DNA of 12,915 bases from W0P28-013 sp963658575 (GTDB taxonomy: Bacteria; Bacteroidota; Bacteroidia; Bacteroidales; Paludibacteraceae), in contig CAVKQB010000060.1 of assembly GCA_963658575.1 (NCBI GenBank), positions 1 to 12,915 on the forward strand, written 5' to 3'. The translations under genes and the position numbers were made by a program. Every line of letters starts with the position of its first letter. The stretch's first letter is position 1. Of this stretch, positions 1 to 9,637 are shown piece by piece. A model generated the notes under the pieces. That model was not told the DNA's origin. It did no database searches and saw nothing but the letters and a program-made list of their open reading frames with translations.

Positions 1-2
1 TA

Positions 3-165
3 GTGTGAAAGTGTGAAAGTGTGAAAGTGTGAAAGTGTGAAAGTGTGAAAGTGTGAAAGTATGAAAGTGTGAAAGTGTGAAAGTTAAAAAGTGTGAAAGT
101 ATGAAAGTGTGAAAGTGTGAAAGTTAAAAAGTTAGAAAGTCTATAAAGTGTATAAAGTCTATAAA
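3..165. repeat. 8-base tandem repeat array downstream of dnaX
   Basis: Units of GTGTGAAA run from position 3 in perfect 8-base register to 138, with variants GTATGAAA, GTTAAAAA and GTTAGAAA, and then change to 9-base units (GTCTATAAA, GTGTATAAA, GTCTATAAA) up to 165. A higher-order 40-base block of five units occurs twice without change, at 51-90 and 91-130. The plus strand is purine-rich, so the dnaX transcript would read TTTCACAC repeats just after its stop. I see no coding potential and no terminator hairpin here. The array may continue to the left of the window. Confidence 0.95.
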
Positions 166-176
166 GTGTTTGGGGT

Positions 177-1883
<1,707 letters not shown>

Positions 1884-1905
1884 AAAATCGAGTCTAATTC
1901 TTCGG

Positions 1906-1913
1906 CAAAGATA
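1906..1913 (-). promoter_or_regulatory. Probable dnaX promoter, -7 element
   Basis: On the minus strand the sequence reads TATCTTTG, a full match to the Bacteroidota -7 consensus TAnnTTTG, 22 bases upstream of the chosen dnaX start. A TTG lies 23 bases further upstream (1937-1939), at the wide end of the known spacing, so the -33 box is weak. The element supports the shorter dnaX start. Confidence 0.6.
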
Positions 1914-1997
1914 ATGAATTTTGTCGACAGACAGCGCAACGAACGCATAAGTTTTTTTTTCAGAGCAACACGAAACGCACACAATCATTTTTTTTCG

Positions 1998-2005
1998 TAA
2001 CTTTG
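1998..2005 (+). promoter_or_regulatory. Probable promoter -7 element of the division gene cluster
   Basis: TAACTTTG matches TAnnTTTG and sits 26 bases upstream of the ATG at 2032. No clear TTTG box is seen at 19-20 bases upstream, where the DNA is A/C- and T-rich. It would drive the DivIC-like gene, the pseudouridine synthase and probably dxs as one transcript, divergent from dnaX. Confidence 0.5.
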
Positions 2006-2031
2006 CGTTTAATATCGCGCCATAGCAAACT

Positions 2032-2328
2032 ATGCGAAAAATTTGGAACAGAATCAGGCCTTTCGTTACCAACAAGTATGCCATCACGCTGCTTGTGTTT
2101 GTGGTTTATATCGTTTTTTTCGATTCGAACAGCCTGATTTCCAGAGCAAAATCGCGCACCGAGATTGCCAATTTGGAGAAAGAAATCGAATTTTACAAGC
2201 AGCACCTCGAGACCGACAAGGCCAAAATCGATGCGCTCAATTCGAGCCTCGACAACTTGGAAAAGTTTGCTCGCGAAGAGTATCTGATGAAAAACGACAA
2301 TGAAGAGATATTCATCATCGACGAATAG
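2032..2328 (+). CDS. Septum formation initiator family protein (DivIC/FtsB-like)
   Basis: This small bitopic membrane protein has 98 residues. It has a short basic cytoplasmic N-terminus, one membrane segment at about residues 16-30 (AITLLVFVVYIVFF), a charged coiled-coil region at about 38-77, and a C-terminal FAREEYLMKNDNEEIFII segment of the kind seen in DivIC/FtsB proteins. In the family such proteins pair with FtsL and FtsQ/DivIB at the division site and help activate septal peptidoglycan synthesis. The size, topology and C-terminal motif support the assignment. FtsB or DivIC naming cannot be settled from sequence alone. The stop overlaps the start of the next gene by 29 bases, which suggests translational coupling. 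Confidence 0.85.
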   Translation: MRKIWNRIRPFVTNKYAITLLVFVVYIVFFDSNSLISRAKSRTEIANLEKEIEFYKQHLETDKAKIDALNSSLDNLEKFAREEYLMKNDNEEIFIIDE

Positions 2329-3205
2329 ACCGACCGCCACGCCACACCGCAAGCGACGGGAAGAGGTGCTGCAAGTGCGCGAAAAAGGCACGTTGCTGCC
2401 CTTTTTGACCGAAAATCTGAAAGGGCGCAGCCGCAGCACCGTGAAATCGTATTTGGCACACAGGCAAGTGGCCATCAACGGGCGCGTAACCACCGCTTTC
2501 GACGCTTTGGTTTGCGCAGGCGATGTGGTGGCCGTGCGCAACGTGGGCGAAGAGGCTCCCAATCCCAACCACCTTGCACGCATCGTGTACGAAGATGGCG
2601 ACATTTTGGTTGTCGATAAAAAATATGGTGCTGCAAGCGCACAAAACGCACACCGCAAAGGCGAGCAAACCGTAGAGGAAGTGATGACCGAACATGTGCA
2701 TCGGCAACAAAAAAATGCGCCACTGTGGCTTGTGAACGACCTCGACCGCGAAGTGTCGGGGCTGTTGCTGTTTGCCAAATCGGAAGAAGCCCAAATGCGC
2801 CTGCAAAACGAGCGCATTCAGACCAAATATGTGGCGATAACCGAAGGCGAGCCCGCCACGCCCAACGGCCGTTTGACACACTGGCTCACCAACGATTCGA
2901 AAACCAAAAAAGTGCTGGCTTCGGCCACCGACAACGGCGGTCAGATGGCGACGACCGACTACAAAATGCTGAAATCGAACGGACGGTTTGCGTTGGTAGA
3001 ACTGACGGCGCACGACGAACGTCGGCATCAACTGCGCGTGCAACTGGCCGCCAGCGGCACGCCCATCGCCGGCGACAAAAAATACGGAGCGCGCAGCAAT
3101 CCCATAGGTCGCCTCTGCCTGCACGCACAAACGCTGACGTTTTACCACCCAACGTCGGGCAAACCCACAACTTTCGACACAGGCATTCCAACCTGTTTTC
3201 AGTAA
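2300..3205 (+). CDS. RluA-family pseudouridine synthase with atypical HRLD motif
   Basis: This is a 301-residue RluA-type pseudouridine synthase, which would isomerise uridine in rRNA or tRNA. An S4-like RNA-binding domain lies at about residues 32-80 and the catalytic domain at about 93-298. The catalytic aspartate should be D149 in NDLDREVSGLLLFAK, where the family normally reads HRLDRxTSG; the His and the Arg are replaced by Asn and Asp. Later motifs are typical: KYVAITEG (176-183), RRHQLRVQLA (241-250) and GDKKYGA (258-264). The start at ATG 2300 overlaps the upstream gene by 29 bases; a GTG at codon 23 is an alternative. dxs follows 13 bases later. The substrate site cannot be named, and reduced or altered activity is possible. 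Confidence 0.85.
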   Translation: MKRYSSSTNRPTATPHRKRREEVLQVREKGTLLPFLTENLKGRSRSTVKSYLAHRQVAINGRVTTAFDALVCAGDVVAVRNVGEEAPNPNHLARIVYEDGDILVVDKKYGAASAQNAHRKGEQTVEEVMTEHVHRQQKNAPLWLVNDLDREVSGLLLFAKSEEAQMRLQNERIQTKYVAITEGEPATPNGRLTHWLTNDSKTKKVLASATDNGGQMATTDYKMLKSNGRFALVELTAHDERRHQLRVQLAASGTPIAGDKKYGARSNPIGRLCLHAQTLTFYHPTSGKPTTFDTGIPTCFQ

Positions 3206-3218
3206 AAAAAGAGAAGCG

Positions 3219-5108
3219 ATGCTGCTGGAAAAGATAAACACACCCAACGATTTGAAACGCGTACCGCGCGAAGAACTGCCCACCGTCTGCCGCGAATTGC
3301 GGCGGTTCATCATCGACGAATTATCGCACAACCCTGGGCATTTGGGCGCAAGTTTGGGTGTCATCGAACTGACCGTCGCCATTCACTACGTATTCGACAC
3401 GCCCTACGACCGTGTGGTGTGGGACGTTGGGCATCAAGCCTATGCGCACAAAATACTCACGGGGCGGCGCGAGCAGTTCCACACCAACCGGCAATTTCAC
3501 GGATTGAGCGGATTTCCATCGCCCAAAGAGAGCGAATACGACGCTTTCGGCACCGGACATTCGTCCACATCGATTTCGGCTGCGCTGGGCATGTCCATCG
3601 CTTCGCAACTGCACCACGACAACCGCCAAGTGGTGGCCGTCATCGGCGACGGAGCCATGACGGGCGGGCTTGCTTTCGAAGGGCTGAACAACGCCTCCAT
3701 CAATCCCAACAACCTGCTCATCATACTCAACGACAACCACATGGCCATCGACCCGATAAAGGGCGGATTGAGCCAATTTCTCGGAAAAATACACACGTCG
3801 GCCACCTACAACCGCTGGCGTTACAGCGTCTATCGCCTGCTGAAAACGTTGCACATTATCGACGAAAAGAGCAAAAAGAAAATTCTCCGCTTCAGCAATT
3901 CGCTGAAATCGCTCCGCTCGAACACCGACAACAACGTGTTCGAAGGGCTGAACATCAGATACTTCGGCCCCGTCGATGGGCACAACGTGAATTTGCTCGT
4001 GAACGTGTTGCAGGAGATAAAAAACTACTCCGGCCCGAAAGTGTTGCACATCATCACCAAAAAAGGCAAGGGCTACAAACCCGCCGAAGAGGCCGTTACC
4101 ATTTGGCATGCGCCAGGCGAATTCGACCCCAAAACAGGCAAGCGCATCACACATGACAATAGCAACCAACCGCCTCTGTTTCAAGATGTTTTCGGTTACA
4201 CGCTGCTCGAATTGGCACGCACGAACGACAAAATCGTAGGCATCACACCAGCCATGCCAAGCGGCTGCTCGATGACCTACATGATGCAGGCCATGCCCGA
4301 CCGTACGTTCGACGTGGGCATAGCCGAAGGACACGCCGTAACATTTTCGGCAGGTTTGGCCAAGGACGGGCTGCTGCCCTTCTGCAACATCTACTCGTCG
4401 TTTATGCAGCGCGCCTACGACAATGTGATACACGACGTAGCGCTGCAAAAGCTGAACGTCGTGCTGTGCCTCGACCGTGCCGGCATCGTCGGAAGCGACG
4501 GCGCCACGCATCAGGGCGAATTCGATTTGGCCTATTTCCGCTGCATTCCCAACCTGACCATCGCCTCGCCGCTCGACGAACACGAGTTGCGCAATCTGAT
4601 GTACACGGCACAACTGCCCGACCAAGGGCCGTTCGTCATTCGCTATCCGCGCGGGCGCGGCGTGCTGGTCGATTGGCACAACGAACCGCAAGCCGTAGAA
4701 ATCGGGCGCGGCCGAAAACTGAAAGATGGCACGCAAGCCGCCGTCATCAGCATCGGACCGATAGGAAACGCCGCCACCAAAGCCATCGAGATGCTCGAAA
4801 AAGAGCGCAACGCAAGCATCGCCCACTACGATTTGCGCTTTCTGAAACCGCTTGACACCGACATGTTACACGAAATCGGCAAGCAATTCACGCAGATTTT
4901 CACCGTCGAAGATGGCGTGATTGCAGGCGGCATGGGCAGCGCAGTGCTCGAATTTATGGCCGACAACGGCTATTCGCCCAGCGTAACACGGCTCGGTATC
5001 GACGACCAATTTGTGGAACACGGCACGCAAGCCGAACTCTACCACATGCTCGGAATCGATGCCAAAGGAATCGCCAAACGCATCGAAGAAAAAATCTTTC
5101 CAAAATGA
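3219..5108 (+). CDS. dxs: 1-deoxy-D-xylulose-5-phosphate synthase
   Basis: Dxs condenses pyruvate and glyceraldehyde 3-phosphate to 1-deoxy-D-xylulose 5-phosphate, the first step of the MEP isoprenoid pathway, using thiamine diphosphate and Mg2+. The 629-residue length is normal. GHLGASLGV is at residues 40-48, GHQAY at 71-75, and GTGHSSTSISAALGM at 111-125. The thiamine-diphosphate motif begins with GDGAMTGG at 143-150 and ends at NDN 171-173. The transketolase-like half carries the catalytic glutamate E370 in AEGHAVTFSAGLA and DRAGIVGSDGATHQG at 419-433. The ATG is preceded by a purine-rich AGAGAAG that may serve as ribosome binding site. It lies 13 bases after the pseudouridine synthase and is probably cotranscribed with it. 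No terminator hairpin is evident after the stop. Confidence 0.98.
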   Translation: MLLEKINTPNDLKRVPREELPTVCRELRRFIIDELSHNPGHLGASLGVIELTVAIHYVFDTPYDRVVWDVGHQAYAHKILTGRREQFHTNRQFHGLSGFPSPKESEYDAFGTGHSSTSISAALGMSIASQLHHDNRQVVAVIGDGAMTGGLAFEGLNNASINPNNLLIILNDNHMAIDPIKGGLSQFLGKIHTSATYNRWRYSVYRLLKTLHIIDEKSKKKILRFSNSLKSLRSNTDNNVFEGLNIRYFGPVDGHNVNLLVNVLQEIKNYSGPKVLHIITKKGKGYKPAEEAVTIWHAPGEFDPKTGKRITHDNSNQPPLFQDVFGYTLLELARTNDKIVGITPAMPSGCSMTYMMQAMPDRTFDVGIAEGHAVTFSAGLAKDGLLPFCNIYSSFMQRAYDNVIHDVALQKLNVVLCLDRAGIVGSDGATHQGEFDLAYFRCIPNLTIASPLDEHELRNLMYTAQLPDQGPFVIRYPRGRGVLVDWHNEPQAVEIGRGRKLKDGTQAAVISIGPIGNAATKAIEMLEKERNASIAHYDLRFLKPLDTDMLHEIGKQFTQIFTVEDGVIAGGMGSAVLEFMADNGYSPSVTRLGIDDQFVEHGTQAELYHMLGIDAKGIAKRIEEKIFPK

Positions 5109-5118
5109 ACAATAAATT

Positions 5119-5141
5119 AACTATTTGATTATCAACTATTT
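5119..5141. repeat. Short direct repeat in the dxs-trkA spacer
   Basis: AACTATTT occurs at 5119-5126 and again at 5134-5141, giving a 15-base period in AT-rich DNA. The 109-base spacer has no convincing terminator. A TCCCTTTG at 5185-5192 resembles the TAnnTTTG promoter element with one mismatch, so trkA might have its own weak promoter or be read from dxs. Confidence 0.4.
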
Positions 5142-5217
5142 ATTTTTTTTGACGCGCTTATTATTCATTCAAAAAAGAAGTTTTTCCCTTTGTGGAATGT
5201 CTTAAAACTGAAAAATC

Positions 5218-6555
5218 ATGAAAATTGTGATTGCCGGTGCCGGCGAAGTGGGACATTACGTTGCGAAAATGCTTTCGAGCGAAAACCACGACATCATTTT
5301 GATGGACAGCGACGAGGAACGCCTGAAAGACATTCCTGCGGCCTACGACCTGCTCACGCTCACCGGCTCGCCCACATCGATACACGACCTGAAAGAGGCT
5401 GGCGTACCCAAAGCCGACCTGTTTGTGGCCGTTACTCCGCACGAAAGCGTGAACATGACCGCCTGCATGCTAGCCACCAATCTCGGAGCGAAAAAGACCA
5501 TATCGCGCATCGACAACCGCGAATATCTGCTGCCCGAAAACGCCGATTTTTTCAAGCGCATGGGCGTCCATTCGCTCATCTACCCCGAAATGCTGGCTGC
5601 GCAAGAGATAGCCAATGTGCTGAAACGCGGCTGGTTGCGCGAATTTCGCACCTTCGGCGACGGCGCACTGGTGCTGGTCGGGCTCAAAGTGCGCGCCAAC
5701 GCTGCGCTGGTCAACAAGACGTTCAATTCGGGATTTTTTGCGCACAACCACTACCGCATCGTGGCCGTCAAACGCGACAAACGCACCATCATTCCGAGCG
5801 GCGGCGACGAAATTTTGGCCAACGACATCGTCTATTTCATCTGCACGCCCGACAACCTCGAATTTGTGCGCGAACAGGCCGGCAAACGGGCGTTCGACGT
5901 GAAAAACATCATCGTCATGGGCGGCAGCCGCATCACCATCAACGCCGTGAGAGCCTTGCCCAAGAATGCCAACGTAAAAATTATCGAAGCCGACCGCAAC
6001 AAATGTCTTGCGCTATCCGAAAAATTGAGTAACGCGCTGATTATCAACGGTGATTGCCGCGATATGGAACTATTGTACGAAGAGGGAATCGAAGATGCCG
6101 ACGCTTTTTTGGCACTTACCAGCGACTCCGAATCGAACCTGCTCGCCTGCCTCACCGCCAAACGCTTCGGCGTGGACAAAACCGTGGCCGAAGTGGAAAA
6201 CATCGACTACATCGACTTTGCCGAAAGCCTCGACATCGGCACCGTCATCAACAAAAAACTGATTGCCGCCAGCCACATCTACCAGCGCATGCTCGACGAG
6301 GACGTGCTGAACGTTACCTGCCTCACCTATTCCGATGCCGAAGTGGTGGAATTTGTGGTGAAACCGGGCGATAAAATCACACGGAAACGCGTGTGCGACC
6401 TCAATCTGCCGTCGAACGTGAACATCGGCGGCATCATTCGCGACGGCAAAGGTGCCATAGTGAACGGCCAAACGGTGATACAGCCCGACGACCATGTGGT
6501 GGTATTCTGCATGGCCGACAGCGTGCGCAAAATCGCCGCTTTTTTCAACAACTGA
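5218..6555 (+). CDS. trkA: Trk system potassium transporter peripheral subunit TrkA
   Basis: TrkA is the cytoplasmic nucleotide-binding regulator of TrkH-type potassium channels and gates K+ uptake in response to NAD(H) and ATP/ADP. The 445-residue protein has the expected duplicated RCK layout. RCK1 begins with the Rossmann motif GAGEVG (7-12) and an acidic strand end at D30, and is followed by an RCK-C domain (about 140-220). RCK2 begins at about 230, with RCK-C at about 365-443. In RCK2 the glycine motif reads GGSRIT (235-240), so the third glycine is lost, as often happens in the second half of TrkA. trkH starts 12 bases after its stop, indicating an operon. The ATG at 5218 gives the standard MKIVIAGAG start. 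Confidence 0.95.
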   Translation: MKIVIAGAGEVGHYVAKMLSSENHDIILMDSDEERLKDIPAAYDLLTLTGSPTSIHDLKEAGVPKADLFVAVTPHESVNMTACMLATNLGAKKTISRIDNREYLLPENADFFKRMGVHSLIYPEMLAAQEIANVLKRGWLREFRTFGDGALVLVGLKVRANAALVNKTFNSGFFAHNHYRIVAVKRDKRTIIPSGGDEILANDIVYFICTPDNLEFVREQAGKRAFDVKNIIVMGGSRITINAVRALPKNANVKIIEADRNKCLALSEKLSNALIINGDCRDMELLYEEGIEDADAFLALTSDSESNLLACLTAKRFGVDKTVAEVENIDYIDFAESLDIGTVINKKLIAASHIYQRMLDEDVLNVTCLTYSDAEVVEFVVKPGDKITRKRVCDLNLPSNVNIGGIIRDGKGAIVNGQTVIQPDDHVVVFCMADSVRKIAAFFNN

Positions 6556-6567
6556 TTCCACACGCCC

Positions 6568-8034
6568 ATGACCAAAACGTTCAATCACCGCCAATTTTTC
6601 CGGATTTTGGGGTTGCTGCTGCTCATCGAGACGGCGTTTATGCTGGCAGCGGCGTGTGTTGCGCTCTGCTACCGCGAACCCGATGCCGTGCCGCTATTGA
6701 TGGCCACGGGCATATCGGCATTGGCAGCCATCGGCGGAGTGCTCGTCGGACACAAAGCCGACCACCACATCGGCACACGCGAAGGCTACAGCGTGGTGGC
6801 CGTGGTTTGGGTGGTGTTTTCGCTGTTCGGCATGTTGCCGTTTTGGCTGTCGGGCTACATAGCATCGCCCATCGATGCCTTTTTCGAAACCATGTCGGGT
6901 TTCACAACCACGGGCGCGACCATTCTCAAAGACATCGAAGCGTTGCCGCACGGGCTGCAACTCTGGCGTTGCGTAACGCAATGGTTGGGCGGCATGGGCA
7001 TCGTGGTGCTGTCGCTGGCACTGCTGCCATTTTTGGGCGGCGGCATGCAACTCTTCGTGGCCGAAGTGCCAGGCCCGACTTACGACAAACTGCAGCCGCG
7101 CCTCAAAAACACGGCTCGGCGACTCTGGGCACTCTACGTCGCACTCACCGCCACCGAGGCACTCTTGCTGAAAATCGGCGGCATGAGCATTTTCGATGCC
7201 GTGTGCCACGCCTTCACCACCATGGGTTCGGGCGGCTACTCCACCAAACAGGCGAGCATCGCGCACTGGTCGTCGCCGTTCATTCACTACACCATCATCA
7301 TTTTCATGCTGATTACCAGCATCAACTATGTGCTGCTCTATTGGGCTATCGTCAAGCGGCAATTCGGGCGATTTTGGAAAGACGAAGAGTTGCGTACATT
7401 CCTGACAATCACCGCAGTAGCGACCATCGCCATCACGTTTGGTTTGGGTTGCACGCACGCCTCGCCCGACGATGGTTTCGAGCCGATTTTCCGCAAAAGT
7501 CTGTTCCAAGTCAGTTCCATTTTTTCCACAACAGGCTTTGCTACAAGCGATTACACTCATTGGCTGCCCATTTTGCAATTTGTTCTCGTCCTGCTGATGT
7601 TCAGCGGCGGCACGGCGGGTTCTACCAGCGGCGGCATGAAAGTGGTGCGTCTGTTGCTGCTCGCCAAAAACGGCTACTACGAAATGAAACGGCTCATTCA
7701 CCCCAAAGCCGTCCTGCCCGTGCGCATCAATGGGCGTGTGGTGCCCGAAAAAACCATCAACAGCATACACGCATTCATCATCATCTATGTGGCACTGATT
7801 ATCGGCGGCACGGGCGTCGTGGCGTTGTCGGGACTGTCGCTTCACGAGTCGTTTGGCGCAGTGTTGGCGTGCATCAGCAATGTCGGCCCTGCCTTCGGCG
7901 CGCTCGGTCCCATGGGCGACTATGCCGCGCTGCCCGATTTCGTGAAACTGTTTCTCGCATTCATCATGCTGGTCGGGCGTTTGGAGATTTTCACCGTACT
8001 CATACTTTTCTCGCCCGGATTTTGGAAAAAATAA
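6568..8034 (+). CDS. trkH: Trk system potassium uptake protein TrkH
   Basis: TrkH is the channel-like membrane subunit for K+ uptake in the inner membrane and works with TrkA encoded just upstream. The 488-residue protein is strongly hydrophobic, with about ten membrane segments and four pore-loop repeats. The filter regions are visible as TTTGAT (113-118), TMGSGG (218-223), STTGFA (320-325) and NVGPAF (438-443). GGTAGSTSGGMKVVR (347-361) and LVGRLEIFTVLILF (468-481) are family signatures near the third repeat and the C-terminus. The length and complete set of filter loops suggest a functional protein. It ends in a shared terminator facing radA. Confidence 0.96.
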   Translation: MTKTFNHRQFFRILGLLLLIETAFMLAAACVALCYREPDAVPLLMATGISALAAIGGVLVGHKADHHIGTREGYSVVAVVWVVFSLFGMLPFWLSGYIASPIDAFFETMSGFTTTGATILKDIEALPHGLQLWRCVTQWLGGMGIVVLSLALLPFLGGGMQLFVAEVPGPTYDKLQPRLKNTARRLWALYVALTATEALLLKIGGMSIFDAVCHAFTTMGSGGYSTKQASIAHWSSPFIHYTIIIFMLITSINYVLLYWAIVKRQFGRFWKDEELRTFLTITAVATIAITFGLGCTHASPDDGFEPIFRKSLFQVSSIFSTTGFATSDYTHWLPILQFVLVLLMFSGGTAGSTSGGMKVVRLLLLAKNGYYEMKRLIHPKAVLPVRINGRVVPEKTINSIHAFIIIYVALIIGGTGVVALSGLSLHESFGAVLACISNVGPAFGALGPMGDYAALPDFVKLFLAFIMLVGRLEIFTVLILFSPGFWKK

Positions 8035-8061
8035 AGGGAACAGCGTTTGGCCATTCCCTTT
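8033..8061. terminator. Bidirectional terminator between trkH and radA
   Basis: AAAGGGAA (8033-8040) pairs perfectly with TTCCCTTT (8054-8061) around a 13-base loop. Read on the minus strand, the hairpin is followed by a long T-rich run (TTTATTTTTT), giving a strong intrinsic terminator for radA. Read on the plus strand it ends in TTTT, which fits termination of trkH. The stem overlaps the trkH stop codon. Confidence 0.8.
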
Positions 8062-8083
8062 TGTTATTCGAAAAGTTCGTTTT

Positions 8084-9451
8084 TCAGCCGAAAAGCGTGC
8101 GAAACGCCTCCTCGACCTTGCGTGCGCCAATCACCTCGATGCGCCAATTCGTTTTGGCCAACTGTTGGCGGTTAAATTCGGGAACGATTATCTTTTTGAA
8201 ACCCAACTTTTGCGCCTCGGCAATGCGCTGCTCCACCCGATTCACAGGGCGAATTTCGCCCGAAAGTCCGACCTCGCCGGTAACGCAAATCGTGTTGTCG
8301 ACCGTCATGTCCAAATTCGACGAAAGCACCGCCACCAGCACCGCCAAATCCACGGCAGGGTCGCTCACGCGCAAGCCGCCGGCAATGTTCAGAAAAACGT
8401 CTTTCTGCATCAATTTGAAACCAGCACGCTTTTCGAGCACGGCCAGCAACATATTCATGCGCCGAATGTCGAAACCAGTGGCCGAGCGTTGCGGAGTGCC
8501 GTATGCTGCAGTGCTCACAAGTGCCTGAACCTCAATCAGAAACGGCCGCACGCCCTCGATCATGGCTGCGATGGCAATGCCGCTCAAACCGTCGTTGTTG
8601 CGCGTGAGCAGCAGTTCCGACGGATTCGACACCTCGCGCAAACCGCTCTGTTGCATCTCGAAAATTGCAATCTCGTCGGTGCTACCAAAACGGTTTTTGT
8701 TGGCGCGCAAAATGCGGTACAAATAGTGGCGGTCGCCCTCGAACTGCAGCACCGTATCGACGATGTGTTCCAAAATTTTCGGTCCTGCGATGCTGCCCTC
8801 CTTCGTGATGTGGCCGATGAGCAGCACGGGAATGGCCGTCTCTTTGGCAAATTTGAGCAACGCCGCCGAACATTCGCGCACTTGCGAAATGCTCCCTGGC
8901 GACGATTCCGCCGCATCGGTCGAGATGGTCTGAATGGAATCGACCACCACCACGTCGGGCGACACGTCGCGTATGTGTTCGAATATGCGCTCCAACGACG
9001 TTTCGCTCACGATGTAGCACTCGCTCTCCATCTTACCAACACGCTCGGCACGCATTTTCAGTTGGTTCACGCTCTCTTCGCCCGATACGTACAGAATTTT
9101 CTTACCCGCCATGCGCAAAGCCACCTGCAGCACCAGCGTACTTTTGCCGATACCCGGCTCGCCGCCAATCAGCACCAACGACCCCGGCACAAGACCGCCG
9201 CCAAGCACACGGTTCAACTCGGCATTGTGCGTATCGATGCGCATTTCGGCATGCGCCTCTACCTCGTCCACACGCACAGGGCGACTGCCGTTGGTGTTCA
9301 CAAAACCGTGCGCCACCACTTTGGGCGTGGTAACTTTTTGCACTTTCTGTTCCACAAACGAGTTCCACGCGCCACACGCCGGACAACGCCCGTAAGCCTT
9401 CGGATAGTCGGCACCGCACTCCTTGCAAAAATAGACGATTTTCTCTTTCAT
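8084..9451 (-). CDS. radA: DNA repair protein RadA
   Basis: RadA (Sms) is a RecA-like, DnaB-type ATPase that promotes branch migration in homologous recombination. The protein has 455 residues when started at MKEKIVYFC (9451), the usual length and N-terminus. The frame stays open for 13 more codons upstream, but those lack similarity. A C4 zinc finger uses C9, C12, C23 and C26. Walker A is GGEPGIGKST (96-105) and Walker B is VVVVD (167-171). The RadA-specific KNRFG motif is at 252-256. A Lon-protease-like C-terminal domain covers about 350-455. The gene stands alone, convergent with trkH, with its own promoter at 9563-9593 and a leader of roughly 105 bases. Confidence 0.97.
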   Translation of the reverse strand: MKEKIVYFCKECGADYPKAYGRCPACGAWNSFVEQKVQKVTTPKVVAHGFVNTNGSRPVRVDEVEAHAEMRIDTHNAELNRVLGGGLVPGSLVLIGGEPGIGKSTLVLQVALRMAGKKILYVSGEESVNQLKMRAERVGKMESECYIVSETSLERIFEHIRDVSPDVVVVDSIQTISTDAAESSPGSISQVRECSAALLKFAKETAIPVLLIGHITKEGSIAGPKILEHIVDTVLQFEGDRHYLYRILRANKNRFGSTDEIAIFEMQQSGLREVSNPSELLLTRNNDGLSGIAIAAMIEGVRPFLIEVQALVSTAAYGTPQRSATGFDIRRMNMLLAVLEKRAGFKLMQKDVFLNIAGGLRVSDPAVDLAVLVAVLSSNLDMTVDNTICVTGEVGLSGEIRPVNRVEQRIAEAQKLGFKKIIVPEFNRQQLAKTNWRIEVIGARKVEEAFRTLFG

Positions 9452-9521
9452 GTTCTTATTTTTAGTCGCACAATGTGAGCCGCAAGCCACAAGAACGGTT
9501 AATCGCGCGAAGATTAAAAAG

Positions 9522-9553
9522 TCTTACGACTTGTATCTTGCCACTTGCTACTA
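9522..9553. repeat. Degenerate CTTG-rich dispersed repeat, copy 1
   Basis: This 32-base segment in the radA leader resembles 12787-12818 at the other end of the right-hand region; I count 23 of 32 positions identical. Both are built around variants of CTTGCGACTTGCTACTTG. The similarity could come from low complexity alone. Confidence 0.4.
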
Positions 9554-9562
9554 AATGTCATG

Positions 9563-9593
9563 CAAATGTACAAAAAAAGTTCCGCCGTCCAAA
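9563..9593 (-). promoter_or_regulatory. radA: radA promoter
   Basis: On the minus strand TTTG (complement of 9590-9593) is followed after exactly 19 bases by TACATTTG (complement of 9563-9570), matching the Bacteroidota consensus TTTG-N19-20-TAnnTTTG. The -33 box falls inside the loop of the upstream gene's terminator hairpin. Transcription would start near 9557. Confidence 0.75.
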
Positions 9594-9609
9594 ACTTGGG
9601 CAGCGGAAC
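9572..9609 (-). terminator. Intrinsic terminator of the outer-membrane protein gene
   Basis: Read on the minus strand, GTTCCGCTG (complement of 9601-9609) pairs with CGGCGGAAC (complement of 9579-9587). The 9-base-pair stem includes one G-U pair, has a 13-base loop, and is followed directly by seven T residues. It lies 29 bases after the stop codon of the gene at 9638-10564. It overlaps the radA promoter. Confidence 0.85.
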
Positions 9610-9637
9610 CGCTTATCGTTACTGTCGGTCGAACGGT

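Noticed and set aside
3..165. The array as a CRISPR
   Set aside because: Units are only 8-9 bases and contiguous, with no spacers, and no cas gene is present.
1884..2087. A 68-codon N-terminal extension of dnaX
   Set aside because: It overlaps the divergent division gene and the dnaX -7 element, and the normal DnaX N-terminus begins at 1883.
6393..8528. A 711-codon plus-strand open frame over the end of trkA, all of trkH and the end of radA
   Set aside because: It is out of frame with three well-supported genes. The translation is rich in Arg and His and lacks any family motif, as expected for a shadow frame in GC-rich coding DNA.
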